From assembly GCF_038630985.1 (NCBI RefSeq), contig NZ_CP152049.1, forward strand, positions 2,313,501 to 2,377,500: a stretch of DNA of 64,000 nucleotides. The letters run 5' to 3'. Of the stretch, positions 17,557 to 27,260 are shown piece by piece (position 1 is the first letter of the stretch; the number at the start of each line of letters is the position of its first letter). The notes below the pieces were generated by a model. It searched no databases, was not told the origin of the DNA, and saw nothing but the letters and a program-made list of their open reading frames with translations. Source of the DNA: Paenibacillus sp. FSL H8-0548 (lineage in GTDB: Bacteria > Bacillota > Bacilli > Paenibacillales > Paenibacillaceae). Made by a program: the position numbers and the translations under genes.

Positions 17557-20500
17557 TTGATTACATTTAATAGATTTATGAAAAAGATGCTTCCTGCTAT
17601 GTTGGTTTTTGTTCTAATTTTTGGGTTATTTGCACCACAGGTAAGTAAAGCGGCAGATCATACAGACAACACTTCATTAAATACGATGATTGAGAAGACT
17701 GTTGATTATTATAAAAATAGAAATACAGAACTGACCTCTTGGTGGGATCTCGTTGCACTTTGGGGTGCGGGTCAAAATTTAAGTGACGGCAGCTGGCAGC
17801 TTCCGCCTTGGTATAAAACTGATCAAGGATTGCTGCCGACCGCATCAGGAACCGAGCATATCAATTACATCTTTGGTTTGCTAGCTATGGGGGAAGATCC
17901 TGCACATGCCTGGGAAACCAATCGTAATCTGTATGCAGAGCTTGCTGCTCAGCAAAATGCAACTACAGGGGCAATTGGAAATGGATTGACAAACAGGCAT
18001 ATGTGGGCAATGCTTGCACTTGATACAGGAGCGAAGCTGGGAAGCTCTGTCGGTACGTGGGATGCAGCGGCTAAGCAGAAGGCTGTAGATTATTTGTTGA
18101 GTAAACAGCTTTCAGACGGGGGCTTTGCTTTCTTCGGAACGACTTCTGACGCTGATATGACAGGTATGGGGTTACTTGCGCTAGGAAATTATCAGAATGA
18201 TAGTGCTGTTCAAAGTGCAATTGTAAAATTAAAAGCATTTTTAAAAACAAAGCAATTAAACGGAGAACATGTAATGTTTGGCAACAACTCCAACAGCATG
18301 TCAGCAGTCGTAACGGGCTTGACAGCAATTGGAGAGGATGTTTTATCAGATGCGTGGACTGATAATGGCAACAGTATTCTGGATTCCTATGCACTTTTCC
18401 AAGTGCAGAATGGGGCTTTCAAATATTTAGAAAGTCAGTCAAATGCAGATGCTATGGCGACTAATCAGTCACTTATCGCATTACTAGATACCAAATATCA
18501 GAAGACGGTATGGCATCGCTTCGCTGATATTAAACTGCCAGTTCGGGTTTCGGTAGAAGTAGACGGCATTTCTGATCGTATTTACGAGAAAAATATCGTT
18601 TCTGTTCCGCAAAGTACGAACTCGGCAACGGCTTTAGATGCGCTTAAGTACGCACTAGACAAAGCAACACCTGCTATCCTTTACAACATTGTAAATAGCA
18701 GCTATGGTCCATATGTACAAGGAATAGACGAGCAAGAAGCGGGCTCCCTTGGCGGCTGGGATGGCTGGATGTACGAGGTTAATGGAGCTGCACCAGATGT
18801 AGGTGCAGGAGAATACCAGCTCAAAGAAAATGATAAGGTTCGATTCTATTATAGTCGTTACCCAGCTATTGCGACCGCGGCAGAGCTGGCAGGCGGCACA
18901 ACTGATCCCTATGTTGATGTTACACTTGTAGGAGATGATTTCAGCAGTGAGGCCATTTCCGCTGAGAATTGGATTATTAATACAAACTCAGCAGACCTAA
19001 CGGTTCAATCTATAACGAGTGTAAATAACCAAACCGTTAGAATTCAGCTTCATGGTCAAGTAACGAGTGAGCCGATTACGATTCAAGCATTATCAGCGGC
19101 ATTAATTAGTAAGCAAAAGAGTAATACGATTACTCTGAGAATTCCGGTAAAAGCTAGTCTGCAGGTTGACGGGATATCAGGGGCAATTTTTGCAGCACAA
19201 GAAGTTAAAATTAAAAACACTGAAAATCCGACAACAGCGCTAGATTTGTTGAAGAAAGCTCTTGATCAAGCAGTTCCAAAGATTAGCTATGAGATCGTAA
19301 ATAGCAGCTTCGGTCCTTATGTGAATGCGATTGACGGTCAGGCAGCGGGCAGCCTTGGCGGCTGGGATGGCTGGATGTTTGAAGTCAATGGAGCTGCGCC
19401 ATCCGTTGGAGCGGCTGCTTATGAGCTTAAAGAAAATGATGAGGTTCGTTTCTATTACAGCAGATGGCCTGCTCTTTCTACGACTACAAAAATTGCAAAT
19501 GGCGCTTCAAATCCTGCTGTAGAAGTTTTGCTAGCTGGTGATGAGTTCACAAATGCAGCTGATGATATCAGCAATTGGTCCATCCATGTAGGAAGCACAG
19601 AGCTGCAGGTAAGTTCAATAATTAAAGACAATAACAAAGTTACAATCTCTTTCGAGGGAACAGCAAACGGCGGTGCGATTACAATTAAAGCGTTAGAAGG
19701 AGCTTTAGTTGGAAATCAAGCGAGTGATCCAATATCAGTTATTGTCCCTCGCATCATTAGCGATTCAGTGGATCAGTCTTTCGCAATTGATGAGAATGAA
19801 ACAGCTGTCGTAATTGGCTCTTCAAGCGAAGCTGCAGCTACTAACAATGTAGTATTGACGTTTGCATCAACTGATCTGCCTAAGGTAACGGCAGAGCGCG
19901 GCAATACGACGCTTGAGATTCCAGCCAATACAAAAGTAACATCGACTTGGAACAAGGAGCTTCAGCTTCCAACAAATCTAAGCCTGGACGATAGCAATGT
20001 AGTATCCAAGATGAATACGGCTTTGTTAGGCGACAATAAAAAAGTAGATGCTGTTGCGGTACGTATTAACGTTGGCGGCGACGAAAAAATCCAATTTAGT
20101 CAGCATGTTACTCTTACTTTAAAGGGACAAGGTGCTAAGGAAGCAGGATTTGTTGATCAAACGGGAAGCTTCACTCCGATTAAGAAATATGCAGATTCGG
20201 CTATTCGAGCAGATGAAGTATACGCCTATAATGACAATGGCGATCTGATCATCAAAACGAAGCATTTTACTTCTTTCTTAGCGTATTCGACTTCAGCACT
20301 AACGACATCTGGCGGTGGCGGTACGGTACCGGTAGCTCAAACCGTTAAGCTCTCCGTTGAAAAACGTTCATTGGGTGAAGGCGATATTGTAGCTCCTGTT
20401 ACGATTACGATTCAAGCAGGGGATACGGCTTTCACCGCACTTAAACGTGCGCTTGATGATAAAGGAGTAGCTTTGCAATATACCGGTTCAGAAGCAAGCG

Positions 20501-21282
20501 TTTATGTTCAATCGATTGACGGTCTTGCTGAGTTGGATAAGGGAGCGGGCAGCGGCTGGATGTATTCGGTTAACGGCATTTTTCCTCAGATTAGTGCTGG
20601 AGCATACACGCTGAAAAACGGTGATGTGCTGCGCTGGCAATATACGAAAGACTTAGGCAATGATATAGGCGGGGATACAGGTTTAGGCGGAAACACAGAA
20701 ACTGGTGAACAGGTCCCTGGTGGAGATAACGGATCATCAACCATTAATTACAAAGACGCAGCCCAAATTTCCAGCTGGGCTAAGGAAGCTGTAACCAAAG
20801 CAAGTGCACTAGGCTTCATGCAGGGTACAAGCACGACAGATCCTAAATTCGAGCCGAAACGTCTTCTAACCCGTGCTGAATTTGCTGCTTTGATGGTTAA
20901 ATATTCTGGAATAGACCCAATAAATGAGGACGCTGGCTTTACTGATGTTAGCAGTAAAGACTGGTTCTATGGTTATGTAGCAGCAGCTAAGGAAAAAGGC
21001 TTAATGTCAGGTAAATCAGACACTAGCTTCGCACCTAATGCGTCCATTTCCAGAGAGGAAGTGGCTGCGGTTCTTGTTAGATTTAAAGGGCTGTCGGACT
21101 CTAACGCCCCGCAAGCTGCACTTAAAGACCGTGATGCGGTATCCGCATGGGCAGTGCCTTATGTAAATGTTGCCTACCAAACAGGCTTAATGACAGGTGA
21201 TAATGGACGATTTAATCCACAATCATTTGTAACGAGAGAAATGGCTGCTGTCGCCATTATTCGTCTCTATGAATTGAAATAA
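17557..21282 (+). CDS. SLH-anchored transcobalamin-like surface protein (helical barrel, three DUF4430 domains)
   Basis: The TTG at 17557 is chosen because AAAGGAGAG precedes it by 8 bases; the longer frame from 17497 lies inside the terminator. The 1241-aa protein has a signal peptide (1-32) and a squalene-cyclase-like alpha-helical barrel (about 40-335). Two DUF4430 domains follow, each with GGWDGWM.EVNGAAP and EV/KVRFYYSR motifs (about 350-455 and 540-645), with beta-rich linkers, then a third DUF4430 (about 935-1035, GSGWMYSVNG) and three SLH repeats (about 1062-1241). Helical barrel plus DUF4430 is the architecture of human intrinsic factor and transcobalamin. With the cobalamin riboswitch, a cell-wall-bound corrinoid-capturing protein is the best inference; binding itself is not shown. 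Confidence 0.85.
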   Translation: MITFNRFMKKMLPAMLVFVLIFGLFAPQVSKAADHTDNTSLNTMIEKTVDYYKNRNTELTSWWDLVALWGAGQNLSDGSWQLPPWYKTDQGLLPTASGTEHINYIFGLLAMGEDPAHAWETNRNLYAELAAQQNATTGAIGNGLTNRHMWAMLALDTGAKLGSSVGTWDAAAKQKAVDYLLSKQLSDGGFAFFGTTSDADMTGMGLLALGNYQNDSAVQSAIVKLKAFLKTKQLNGEHVMFGNNSNSMSAVVTGLTAIGEDVLSDAWTDNGNSILDSYALFQVQNGAFKYLESQSNADAMATNQSLIALLDTKYQKTVWHRFADIKLPVRVSVEVDGISDRIYEKNIVSVPQSTNSATALDALKYALDKATPAILYNIVNSSYGPYVQGIDEQEAGSLGGWDGWMYEVNGAAPDVGAGEYQLKENDKVRFYYSRYPAIATAAELAGGTTDPYVDVTLVGDDFSSEAISAENWIINTNSADLTVQSITSVNNQTVRIQLHGQVTSEPITIQALSAALISKQKSNTITLRIPVKASLQVDGISGAIFAAQEVKIKNTENPTTALDLLKKALDQAVPKISYEIVNSSFGPYVNAIDGQAAGSLGGWDGWMFEVNGAAPSVGAAAYELKENDEVRFYYSRWPALSTTTKIANGASNPAVEVLLAGDEFTNAADDISNWSIHVGSTELQVSSIIKDNNKVTISFEGTANGGAITIKALEGALVGNQASDPISVIVPRIISDSVDQSFAIDENETAVVIGSSSEAAATNNVVLTFASTDLPKVTAERGNTTLEIPANTKVTSTWNKELQLPTNLSLDDSNVVSKMNTALLGDNKKVDAVAVRINVGGDEKIQFSQHVTLTLKGQGAKEAGFVDQTGSFTPIKKYADSAIRADEVYAYNDNGDLIIKTKHFTSFLAYSTSALTTSGGGGTVPVAQTVKLSVEKRSLGEGDIVAPVTITIQAGDTAFTALKRALDDKGVALQYTGSEASVYVQSIDGLAELDKGAGSGWMYSVNGIFPQISAGAYTLKNGDVLRWQYTKDLGNDIGGDTGLGGNTETGEQVPGGDNGSSTINYKDAAQISSWAKEAVTKASALGFMQGTSTTDPKFEPKRLLTRAEFAALMVKYSGIDPINEDAGFTDVSSKDWFYGYVAAAKEKGLMSGKSDTSFAPNASISREEVAAVLVRFKGLSDSNAPQAALKDRDAVSAWAVPYVNVAYQTGLMTGDNGRFNPQSFVTREMAAVAIIRLYELK

Positions 21283-21312
21283 TTTCGTTCTGATCGAGAA
21301 CTCATACAACAG

Positions 21313-21361
21313 AAAGGCGTACGCTCCCTCCACTTGGAGGAAAGCGTACGCCTTTTGTTTT
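21313..21361 (+). terminator. Rho-independent terminator after the SLH protein gene
   Basis: AAAGGCGTACGCT (21313-21325) pairs perfectly with AGCGTACGCCTTT (21342-21354); an inner CCTCC/GGAGG pairing extends it, and a T-rich tail follows. It isolates the cobalamin-regulated gene from the next one. Confidence 0.9.
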
Positions 21362-21463
21362 TTGCTGATTCGACGCGAAGGTGGGAAGATGCGTTATAAT
21401 ATAAGGAGGAGCACCATTTTGCCTCATGATCGATTAATTACATAAGGAATAGGATGAAGGGTT

Positions 21464-23251
21464 ATGCTTCAGCTTTTTGAAAGAAGTATTCGTGATTTTC
21501 GAGCAACCTATAAGAAGCATCTTCTATTTGAGTATTTATTTATGCTAATGACAAGCTTTGTCATTATCCCGATTATTTCTTTTATTTTCAACCGTGTGCT
21601 CCGGGTCATTGGCTCGGGCTCGGTGCTGAATGGCGAGGTCTATAAGATCGGGCTCAGCTATACAGGGATACTCGGATTAATAGCGATTTGCTTGGTAGCT
21701 ATGTTTGTACTGTTTATTGAATTCGGTGTCGTCATCACGATTGCGCAGCAGCATTATTTTGGGAAGGATGTATTAATTGCTGATGCACTGCTGACGACGC
21801 TTAGACATACATCGAAGCTATTTGGTTTTGGGATTATTCAACTGTTGTTTTTTCTGCTTTTTCTAGTGCCGTTTATTGATTCGCCGCTATCGTCTTCCTT
21901 TTTTGCACAGTTTAACGTTCCGATATTTTTTAACAATCAGGTTTTGAGCTCATCTTACACCATGCTGGCCCTGTACGCGGTTTTGTTTCTAGCCGGTATA
22001 TATACATTCTTGCGTTGGATTTTCGTTTTGCATTTTATTATGATTGAAGGCAAATCGATAAGGAAGGCAATTAGAAGCAGTCTTGTGCTCACGAAGGGGA
22101 AGCGCTTATCGCTTTTGATTCATTTGTTTTTGGTTAATGCCCTTGTATTTTCACTTGGTTTTATGGTCATCTCCTCAGTCGCTTATTTGCCTTCATGGCT
22201 GAATATTAATGTGCTCAAGGCGATGACGGATCACTATTCATTAACTTTATCCACGGTGCTTACCTACATGTTTACTTTAATGCTCGTACCCGTGAACATT
22301 ATATTTTTGACCCGCCAGTTTTACTATTACAATGGAAAAAAAGGCATTAGGCCTAAGGATGGCGTTGTTATTAGTCATAGCCGTTTTTTGGGACCCTTGG
22401 AGAAGCGTTTCATTGCATTCATCAAGAGAAGAACCCGCAAGCGGATTTTGTACACAGCGATTATCGCAGCATACCTAGCGCTAGCGCTCATTGTCAGCTA
22501 TGCTGCTAATGATAATTTGGTTTATGCCAAATGGAGCGTGCTTATTGCTGCACATCGCGGTGATACGCTGACAGCACCGGAAAACTCGCTTCGCGCTGTT
22601 CTAGGCTCTGTGGAGCAAGGCGCCAGCGCTGTCGAAATCGACGTTCAGCTGACGCAGGATGGTGTAGTTGTACTTCATCATGACTATAATTTAAAGAGAA
22701 TGACGGGTGTCTCGAAACGAGTGGATGAGCTGACTTACGATGAGATAGCGATGCTGAGTATTGGCACGTACGAAGGCGAAGGAGATATCGATGAAATAGA
22801 CCGAATTCCGATGCTGTCTGAGGTGCTTGCTGCATTGCAGGGTCAGACGAAGGTGATCATTGATCTAAAGCCTTATGGTCCAGGCGAGGAGCTTGCTAAA
22901 GAGGTTGTCAATTTGGTTGAACAATTCGAAATGGCAAATGATTGTTATATTCAGTCGTTTGACAGGCAGACACTGCAGCAAATCAGGCAGCTCAACCCAG
23001 ACATAAAGATCGGACAAATTCTTTATTTTGCGGTAGGTGATTTGTCTCTGCTCGATGTTGATTTCTATACGATTGAGCAGGTGATGCTGACCAAGCAGCT
23101 TGTCGATCGCGCGCACAGAAAAGGCCGTGAGGTGTGGGTGTGGACTGTCAATACGGATCGGAATTTGAAAGAGGTGCTCAAATTTGAGATCGATGGCATC
23201 ATTACCGATTACCCGTCACGGGTCAATAATATGGTGGAGCTGAATTTGTAA
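21464..23251 (+). CDS. Membrane-anchored glycerophosphodiester phosphodiesterase
   Basis: The 595-aa protein has an N-terminal part of about seven hydrophobic segments (residues 25-290, the membrane domain often fused to GDPD) and another helix near 328-348. The catalytic GDPD domain runs from about 360 to the end. Active-site motifs are AAHRGDTLTAPENS, VEIDVQLTQDGVVVLHHD and the late VWVWTVN. It should hydrolyse glycerophosphodiesters, or glycerol-phosphate polymers of the envelope, at the outer membrane face. A perfect -10 hexamer TATAAT lies at 21395-21400, but no good -35 was found. The ATG at 21464 follows GGATGAAGGGTT, a weak ribosome binding site. Confidence 0.88.
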   Translation: MLQLFERSIRDFRATYKKHLLFEYLFMLMTSFVIIPIISFIFNRVLRVIGSGSVLNGEVYKIGLSYTGILGLIAICLVAMFVLFIEFGVVITIAQQHYFGKDVLIADALLTTLRHTSKLFGFGIIQLLFFLLFLVPFIDSPLSSSFFAQFNVPIFFNNQVLSSSYTMLALYAVLFLAGIYTFLRWIFVLHFIMIEGKSIRKAIRSSLVLTKGKRLSLLIHLFLVNALVFSLGFMVISSVAYLPSWLNINVLKAMTDHYSLTLSTVLTYMFTLMLVPVNIIFLTRQFYYYNGKKGIRPKDGVVISHSRFLGPLEKRFIAFIKRRTRKRILYTAIIAAYLALALIVSYAANDNLVYAKWSVLIAAHRGDTLTAPENSLRAVLGSVEQGASAVEIDVQLTQDGVVVLHHDYNLKRMTGVSKRVDELTYDEIAMLSIGTYEGEGDIDEIDRIPMLSEVLAALQGQTKVIIDLKPYGPGEELAKEVVNLVEQFEMANDCYIQSFDRQTLQQIRQLNPDIKIGQILYFAVGDLSLLDVDFYTIEQVMLTKQLVDRAHRKGREVWVWTVNTDRNLKEVLKFEIDGIITDYPSRVNNMVELNL

Positions 23252-23278
23252 CTGGCGCTAGGGAAGGGAGCATGCAGC

Positions 23279-24010
23279 ATGACTCAAATAAATAAGTACA
23301 AAAGCTTTATTATGTCGCTCCCTTCAGGTGGGCTGTCCAGGGAGCAGTTATTTACGAAGGAATTGCTGCTGGAAGAGCAGGAGGCTATGTCGATTTATTA
23401 TGTGCCTTATGAATATGTGAACACGCAGGCAAAGCTAATGATTATTGGGATAACGCCGGGCTTTACCCAAATGGAGGTAGCTATTCGAAGCGCGCGTGAG
23501 GATTTGCTGCTGGGTGTGCCGCTGGAGCTGATCGACAAGCGAGCGAAGAAGCTGGCCAGCTTCGCGGGTACAATACGGACAAATTTGATCGAGATGCTTG
23601 ATCAAATTGACTTGCCAGCTCGAATTGGCATTAGCAGCAGCAAATCCTTATTCGAGGAGCGCAGAGAGCTGCTTCATACGACCTCTGCCATTCGATATCC
23701 CGTGTTTATCAATGGCAAAAACTATACCGGCCACAGTCCCGCTATATTGAAGTCCAGCATACTTAGCCGCTATGTAGAGACGATCCTTCTACCCGAATTA
23801 ATTGCGGTCAAAGACGCCCTCGTCATCCCACTGGGCAAGTCCGTCTCGGAGGTTGTGCAAGCGCTTGTGGAGAAAGGCTGGCTGAATGCGGAAAGATGCT
23901 TATTTGAGATGCCGCATCCTTCAGGAGCGAACGGTCATCGGCAAAGGCAGTTCGAGCAGCATAAAGCAAGCATGCAGCAGCAGGTTTTGAATTGGTTTAG
24001 CCGATCCTAA
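23279..24010 (+). CDS. Uracil-DNA glycosylase superfamily-like protein
   Basis: The 243-aa protein contains IIGITPGFTQ (about residues 55-64) and HPSGANGHRQ near the C-terminus. These correspond in position and spacing to the water-activating and DNA-intercalating motifs of the UDG fold. The rest is not close to classical family 1-5 enzymes, so the substrate is uncertain and it may not be a glycosylase. AAGGGAG lies upstream of the ATG. It is spaced 28 bases from the preceding and 27 bases from the next gene, which suggests a loose co-transcribed series. Confidence 0.65.
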   Translation: MTQINKYKSFIMSLPSGGLSREQLFTKELLLEEQEAMSIYYVPYEYVNTQAKLMIIGITPGFTQMEVAIRSAREDLLLGVPLELIDKRAKKLASFAGTIRTNLIEMLDQIDLPARIGISSSKSLFEERRELLHTTSAIRYPVFINGKNYTGHSPAILKSSILSRYVETILLPELIAVKDALVIPLGKSVSEVVQALVEKGWLNAERCLFEMPHPSGANGHRQRQFEQHKASMQQQVLNWFSRS

Positions 24011-24037
24011 TGGCAATAGAGCAAGGAGTGATAGTCG

Positions 24038-24826
24038 ATGCATAGTAAGAAGGTACGATTGATTACGGGCTTTGCCGTCCTTACCTGTCTCTTATGGTTA
24101 TTCGGATTAGGCTGGGCGGTAAAGGATTATTTGATTGGATCGCAAAGCCCAGCATTATCGCCATCTGCAGCGGAGCACCCAGCTGCACCTTCCGATAAGC
24201 TGAAAATTGTCGCTTTGGGCGACTCGCTGACGAGAGGCACTGGCGATATAGAAGGCAAAGGTTATGTTGGGTATGTCAGTGATCAATTGAAGCAGTCAGG
24301 AATGGATATTTCTTTAATTAATCTCGGCATCAAGGGTTTAGTCTCTCCGGATCTAGCGGAACAAATGAAGGAGAAGGAAATTAGCCGCCAAATCGGACAA
24401 GCTGATGTTGTTCTGATGACAATTGGAGGCAATGATCTATTCCTTGGCGGACAAACGCTGTCGGATATTTCGGAAGCGAGCATTACGGGGCTGGAGGATG
24501 CTTTTCTGAGTAATCTTGAGGCTGTTATCACGAATATACGTGCGGTTAATACGGAAGCTGCTGTTTATTTATTAGGGCTATACAATCCGTTCAGTGAATT
24601 TGAAGATGGGGAGCTCTTGTCCGGGGTCGTCAGGCAGTGGAATTACAAGGCAGCAGAGCTGCTGGCGCAGGACACCAATACGGTGTTCGTACCCACCTTT
24701 GATATTTTTCAGAGGAATGTGAACGACTATTTGTTTACGGACCATTTTCACCCGAATGAAGAGGGATACCGGTTAATGGCCAAACGAGTGGCGGACTTGA
24801 TTATCGGAGCGGGAGGACAATCATGA
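24038..24826 (+). CDS. SGNH/GDSL-family lipase or esterase, membrane anchored
   Basis: The 262-aa protein starts with a hydrophobic segment (about residues 9-32) that works as signal or anchor. SGNH block I is ALGDSLTRGTGD (about 64-75), block III is the GGND within VLMTIGGNDLF, and block V is DHFHPNEEGY near the C-terminus, giving the Ser, Gly, Asn and Asp/His catalytic set. It would act on esters outside the membrane; the substrate is unknown. Its stop overlaps the following ABC ATPase start (ATGA), so it is translationally coupled to the exporter. Confidence 0.88.
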   Translation: MHSKKVRLITGFAVLTCLLWLFGLGWAVKDYLIGSQSPALSPSAAEHPAAPSDKLKIVALGDSLTRGTGDIEGKGYVGYVSDQLKQSGMDISLINLGIKGLVSPDLAEQMKEKEISRQIGQADVVLMTIGGNDLFLGGQTLSDISEASITGLEDAFLSNLEAVITNIRAVNTEAAVYLLGLYNPFSEFEDGELLSGVVRQWNYKAAELLAQDTNTVFVPTFDIFQRNVNDYLFTDHFHPNEEGYRLMAKRVADLIIGAGGQS

Positions 24827-25734
24827 GCGACATCACCTTATCGGTTCGAGGACTTCGCAAGGTCATTGGCAAGCGGACCATTATAAAGGATTTAAGCTTT
24901 GAGCTGAAGCGCGGTGAGGTGTTTGGCTTCTTAGGACCGAACGGTGCTGGGAAAACGACAACGATTCGAATGCTCGTGGGTTTAATTAAGCCGACCTCAG
25001 GGTCCATTGAGATTTGCGGACTGGATATTTCCAAGCATTTCACGCGTGCAATGGGGCATATGGGCTGTATCGTAGAAAATCCAGAGCTGTATCCGTTCTT
25101 AACCGGCATGGAAAATCTGCGTCACTTTGCCGTTATGATCAGCGGCATTACGCAGGAGCGAATTGACGAGGTCGTCGCCTTGGTCGGCATGCGCGAGCGG
25201 ATGAACGATAAAGTGAGCACCTATTCACTCGGCATGCGGCAGCGGTTGGGCATTGCGCAGGCGCTGCTCGGCAAGCCGGATGTGCTTATTTTGGATGAGC
25301 CGACAAATGGACTGGACCCGTCGGGCATTCGGGAAATGCGCGCGTTTATTCGGTTTTTGGCGGAGGAGGAAGGGCTCACAGTACTCGTATCCAGTCATCT
25401 GCTGCACGAAATTCAATTGATGTGCGACCGCGTAGCCATTATTTCGAAGGGTGAAATCATTCGTGTAGATTCAGTGCAGCAATTGCTTTCCAGCGAAGAA
25501 AGGTTAGTATGGCGGTTACTCCCGCATATGCTGGGACGCACAGTAATTAGCGAGTTAACGGCAGTTCTTGATGAGACAGATGAGACGGTCACAACCGCTT
25601 ATTTGGAGCCGGTGGTTGGAGAGTGGAATCGCAGGCTGGTAGAAGCGGGAGTGACCGTACTGGAAATGAACCGGAAGCTTCCGGCGCTTGAGGATTTATT
25701 TCTTGAGCTGACAGGAGGCGAATCTATTGATTAA
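24823..25734 (+). CDS. ABC transporter ATP-binding protein (BcrA/drug-export type)
   Basis: The 303-aa ATPase has Walker A GPNGAGKTT (about residues 43-51), signature YSLGMRQRLGIAQ (about 134-146), Walker B LILDEPTNGLDP and the switch histidine in SSHLL. The family is the ABC-2 exporter type used for bacitracin-like peptides, lipids or other compounds. It forms an exporter with the next gene and is coupled to the SGNH hydrolase upstream. The exported compound cannot be inferred. Confidence 0.92.
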   Translation: MSDITLSVRGLRKVIGKRTIIKDLSFELKRGEVFGFLGPNGAGKTTTIRMLVGLIKPTSGSIEICGLDISKHFTRAMGHMGCIVENPELYPFLTGMENLRHFAVMISGITQERIDEVVALVGMRERMNDKVSTYSLGMRQRLGIAQALLGKPDVLILDEPTNGLDPSGIREMRAFIRFLAEEEGLTVLVSSHLLHEIQLMCDRVAIISKGEIIRVDSVQQLLSSEERLVWRLLPHMLGRTVISELTAVLDETDETVTTAYLEPVVGEWNRRLVEAGVTVLEMNRKLPALEDLFLELTGGESID

Positions 25735-26698
25735 TCTCGTCCAAAATGAAATGACGAAGCTGCTCGCCAAGCGCCGCTTCACAATTATTTCGATCATTAT
25801 CATCGTTCTGCTCTCGATGTTCTCGTATGCGCAGGTGAAGCAGTCCGAGTCGATCAGGGAGCGTATAGGGACAGTCGATTGGCGAACGGAGCTGCAGCAG
25901 CAAATCGTCGATATGCAAAACAGGCTAAGCAGCGCGGGACAATGGCGCGAGCAAATCCAAATTCAAATTAAACAGTCCCAATATTATTTGGATCATGATG
26001 TTAACCCATCAAAGCCCGGTGCTCCAACCTTTATTAGAGGCTTTGTTCAAAACTCCGCAGAACTGTTTCTGCCGCTGCTCGTTATGATCATTGCGGTAGA
26101 TCTCGTCTCGTCAGAGCGAAGCATGGGAACGATTAAGCTGCTCCTGACGCGGCCGGTGAGTCGCTTTCGGATTTTGCTCAGCAAATATATCGCTCTGATC
26201 TTGTCGGTATCGCTTGTCATGTTCCTGTTCGGCATATTGTCCTATTTGATCTCGGTCATCGTATTTGGCAATGAGGGATGGTCTGCACCGATCTTAACGG
26301 GCTTCTCTACGCAGGGAGATGAGCTTGATATATCTGCTGTGCGGCTCGTGACGCAGTGGCAATACATTGTTCAGCAGTTTGGACTGGCATGGTTTATTTC
26401 CATCGTCGTTGGGACATTGTCCTTCATGCTGTCGATTCTGATGCGAAGCAGCGCGGCAGGTATGGGAACGATGCTGGCCTGCTTAATTGCTGGTGCGATT
26501 CTTAGCAATATGGTCTCCTCATGGGAATCAGCTAAATATTTATTTATGGTCAACCTCGGGCTCATGAATTACGTGAGCGGTTCGGCACCTCCAATTGCGG
26601 GCATGACATTAGGTTTCTCGCTTGTGGTGCTTACGGTCTGGATGGTTGGGTCGTTGATCGTCTCCTTTACGGTGTTCATGAGGAAGGACATTTATTAA
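25727..26698 (+). CDS. ABC-2 type transporter permease
   Basis: The 323-aa membrane protein has a first helix at about residues 18-36, a large outside loop containing a glutamine-rich helical stretch (about 45-95), and about five further helices (LFLPLLVMIIAVDLVSSE, YIALILSVSLVMFLFGILSYL and others). It starts with TTG at 25727 with AGGAGG 7 bases upstream and overlaps the ATPase by 8 bases. It is the membrane partner of the preceding ATPase. Confidence 0.88.
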   Translation: MINLVQNEMTKLLAKRRFTIISIIIIVLLSMFSYAQVKQSESIRERIGTVDWRTELQQQIVDMQNRLSSAGQWREQIQIQIKQSQYYLDHDVNPSKPGAPTFIRGFVQNSAELFLPLLVMIIAVDLVSSERSMGTIKLLLTRPVSRFRILLSKYIALILSVSLVMFLFGILSYLISVIVFGNEGWSAPILTGFSTQGDELDISAVRLVTQWQYIVQQFGLAWFISIVVGTLSFMLSILMRSSAAGMGTMLACLIAGAILSNMVSSWESAKYLFMVNLGLMNYVSGSAPPIAGMTLGFSLVVLTVWMVGSLIVSFTVFMRKDIY

Positions 26699-26772
26699 AT
26701 GGCATGAGTCTGACTTGTCCTAAAATAGTTCCCCTTCTCATATGCATGTAGTAGAAGAGGAGCGTGATAGGG

Positions 26773-27120
26773 ATGGACAAGGCGGTACGCAGATATTATC
26801 TGCAAAAACAAAAGCAAAAAGAAATAGAGCAGGAGCTCTCTGAGCTGCGCAATGAAATCTTAACGTATTTGACGGAGCAAGGGACAAATGAGCTGGAGAT
26901 TGGCAGTCATAAAGTGAAGGTCGTAATACAGGAGCGCAAAGAATATGATGATACGAGGCTGTATGAAGCGCTGCCCGATCCTGAGCTGTGGCGGATGCTA
27001 TCGAAGCCCGACACGTCCAAAATTGCCAGCCTGCTCAAGCTAAATGTCATTACAGAGGATAAACTGAAGGATACCTTCGCAACTAAGACAGTTAGGGTGC
27101 TTCAGGTAGACAAGAAATAG
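26773..27120 (+). CDS. Small hypothetical protein with N-terminal coiled coil
   Basis: I do not recognise this 115-aa protein with certainty. The first 40 residues (YYLQKQKQKEIEQELSELRN) form a likely coiled coil, and the rest is a small mixed domain containing LPDPELWRMLSKPDTSKIASLL. The general layout recalls phage Gp157-like helper proteins, but this is only an impression. The ATG at 26773 is preferred over the GTG at 26764 because GAGGAG lies 10 bases before it and only one base before the GTG. A strong terminator follows directly. Confidence 0.65.
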   Translation: MDKAVRRYYLQKQKQKEIEQELSELRNEILTYLTEQGTNELEIGSHKVKVVIQERKEYDDTRLYEALPDPELWRMLSKPDTSKIASLLKLNVITEDKLKDTFATKTVRVLQVDKK

Positions 27121-27134
27121 TAGCGTACTCTAGG

Positions 27135-27180
27135 AAAAGAGCCTCCAAAAACGGATTAGTCCGTTTTTGGAGGCTCTTTT
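27135..27180. terminator. Strong intrinsic terminator, bidirectional by symmetry
   Basis: A 21-bp perfect stem (27135-27155 with 27160-27180) closes on a TTAG loop. It begins with AAAAGAGCCTCC and ends with a T-run, so it can work on both strands. Confidence 0.93.
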
Positions 27181-27197
27181 AAATGCAGCGGCTGCCT

Positions 27198-27206
27198 TGC
27201 TATAAT
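27198..27206 (+). promoter_or_regulatory. Extended -10 promoter of the TerD-VWA gene
   Basis: TGCTATAAT is a perfect extended -10 element (TGn-TATAAT) located 55 bases before the GTG start and just after the preceding terminator. No convincing -35 hexamer is seen, which is common with an extended -10. Confidence 0.6.
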
Positions 27207-27260
27207 GAGCTCATTACGACAAAATAGGCATATAGATATCAAACCTAAGGAGTTGAGCTC

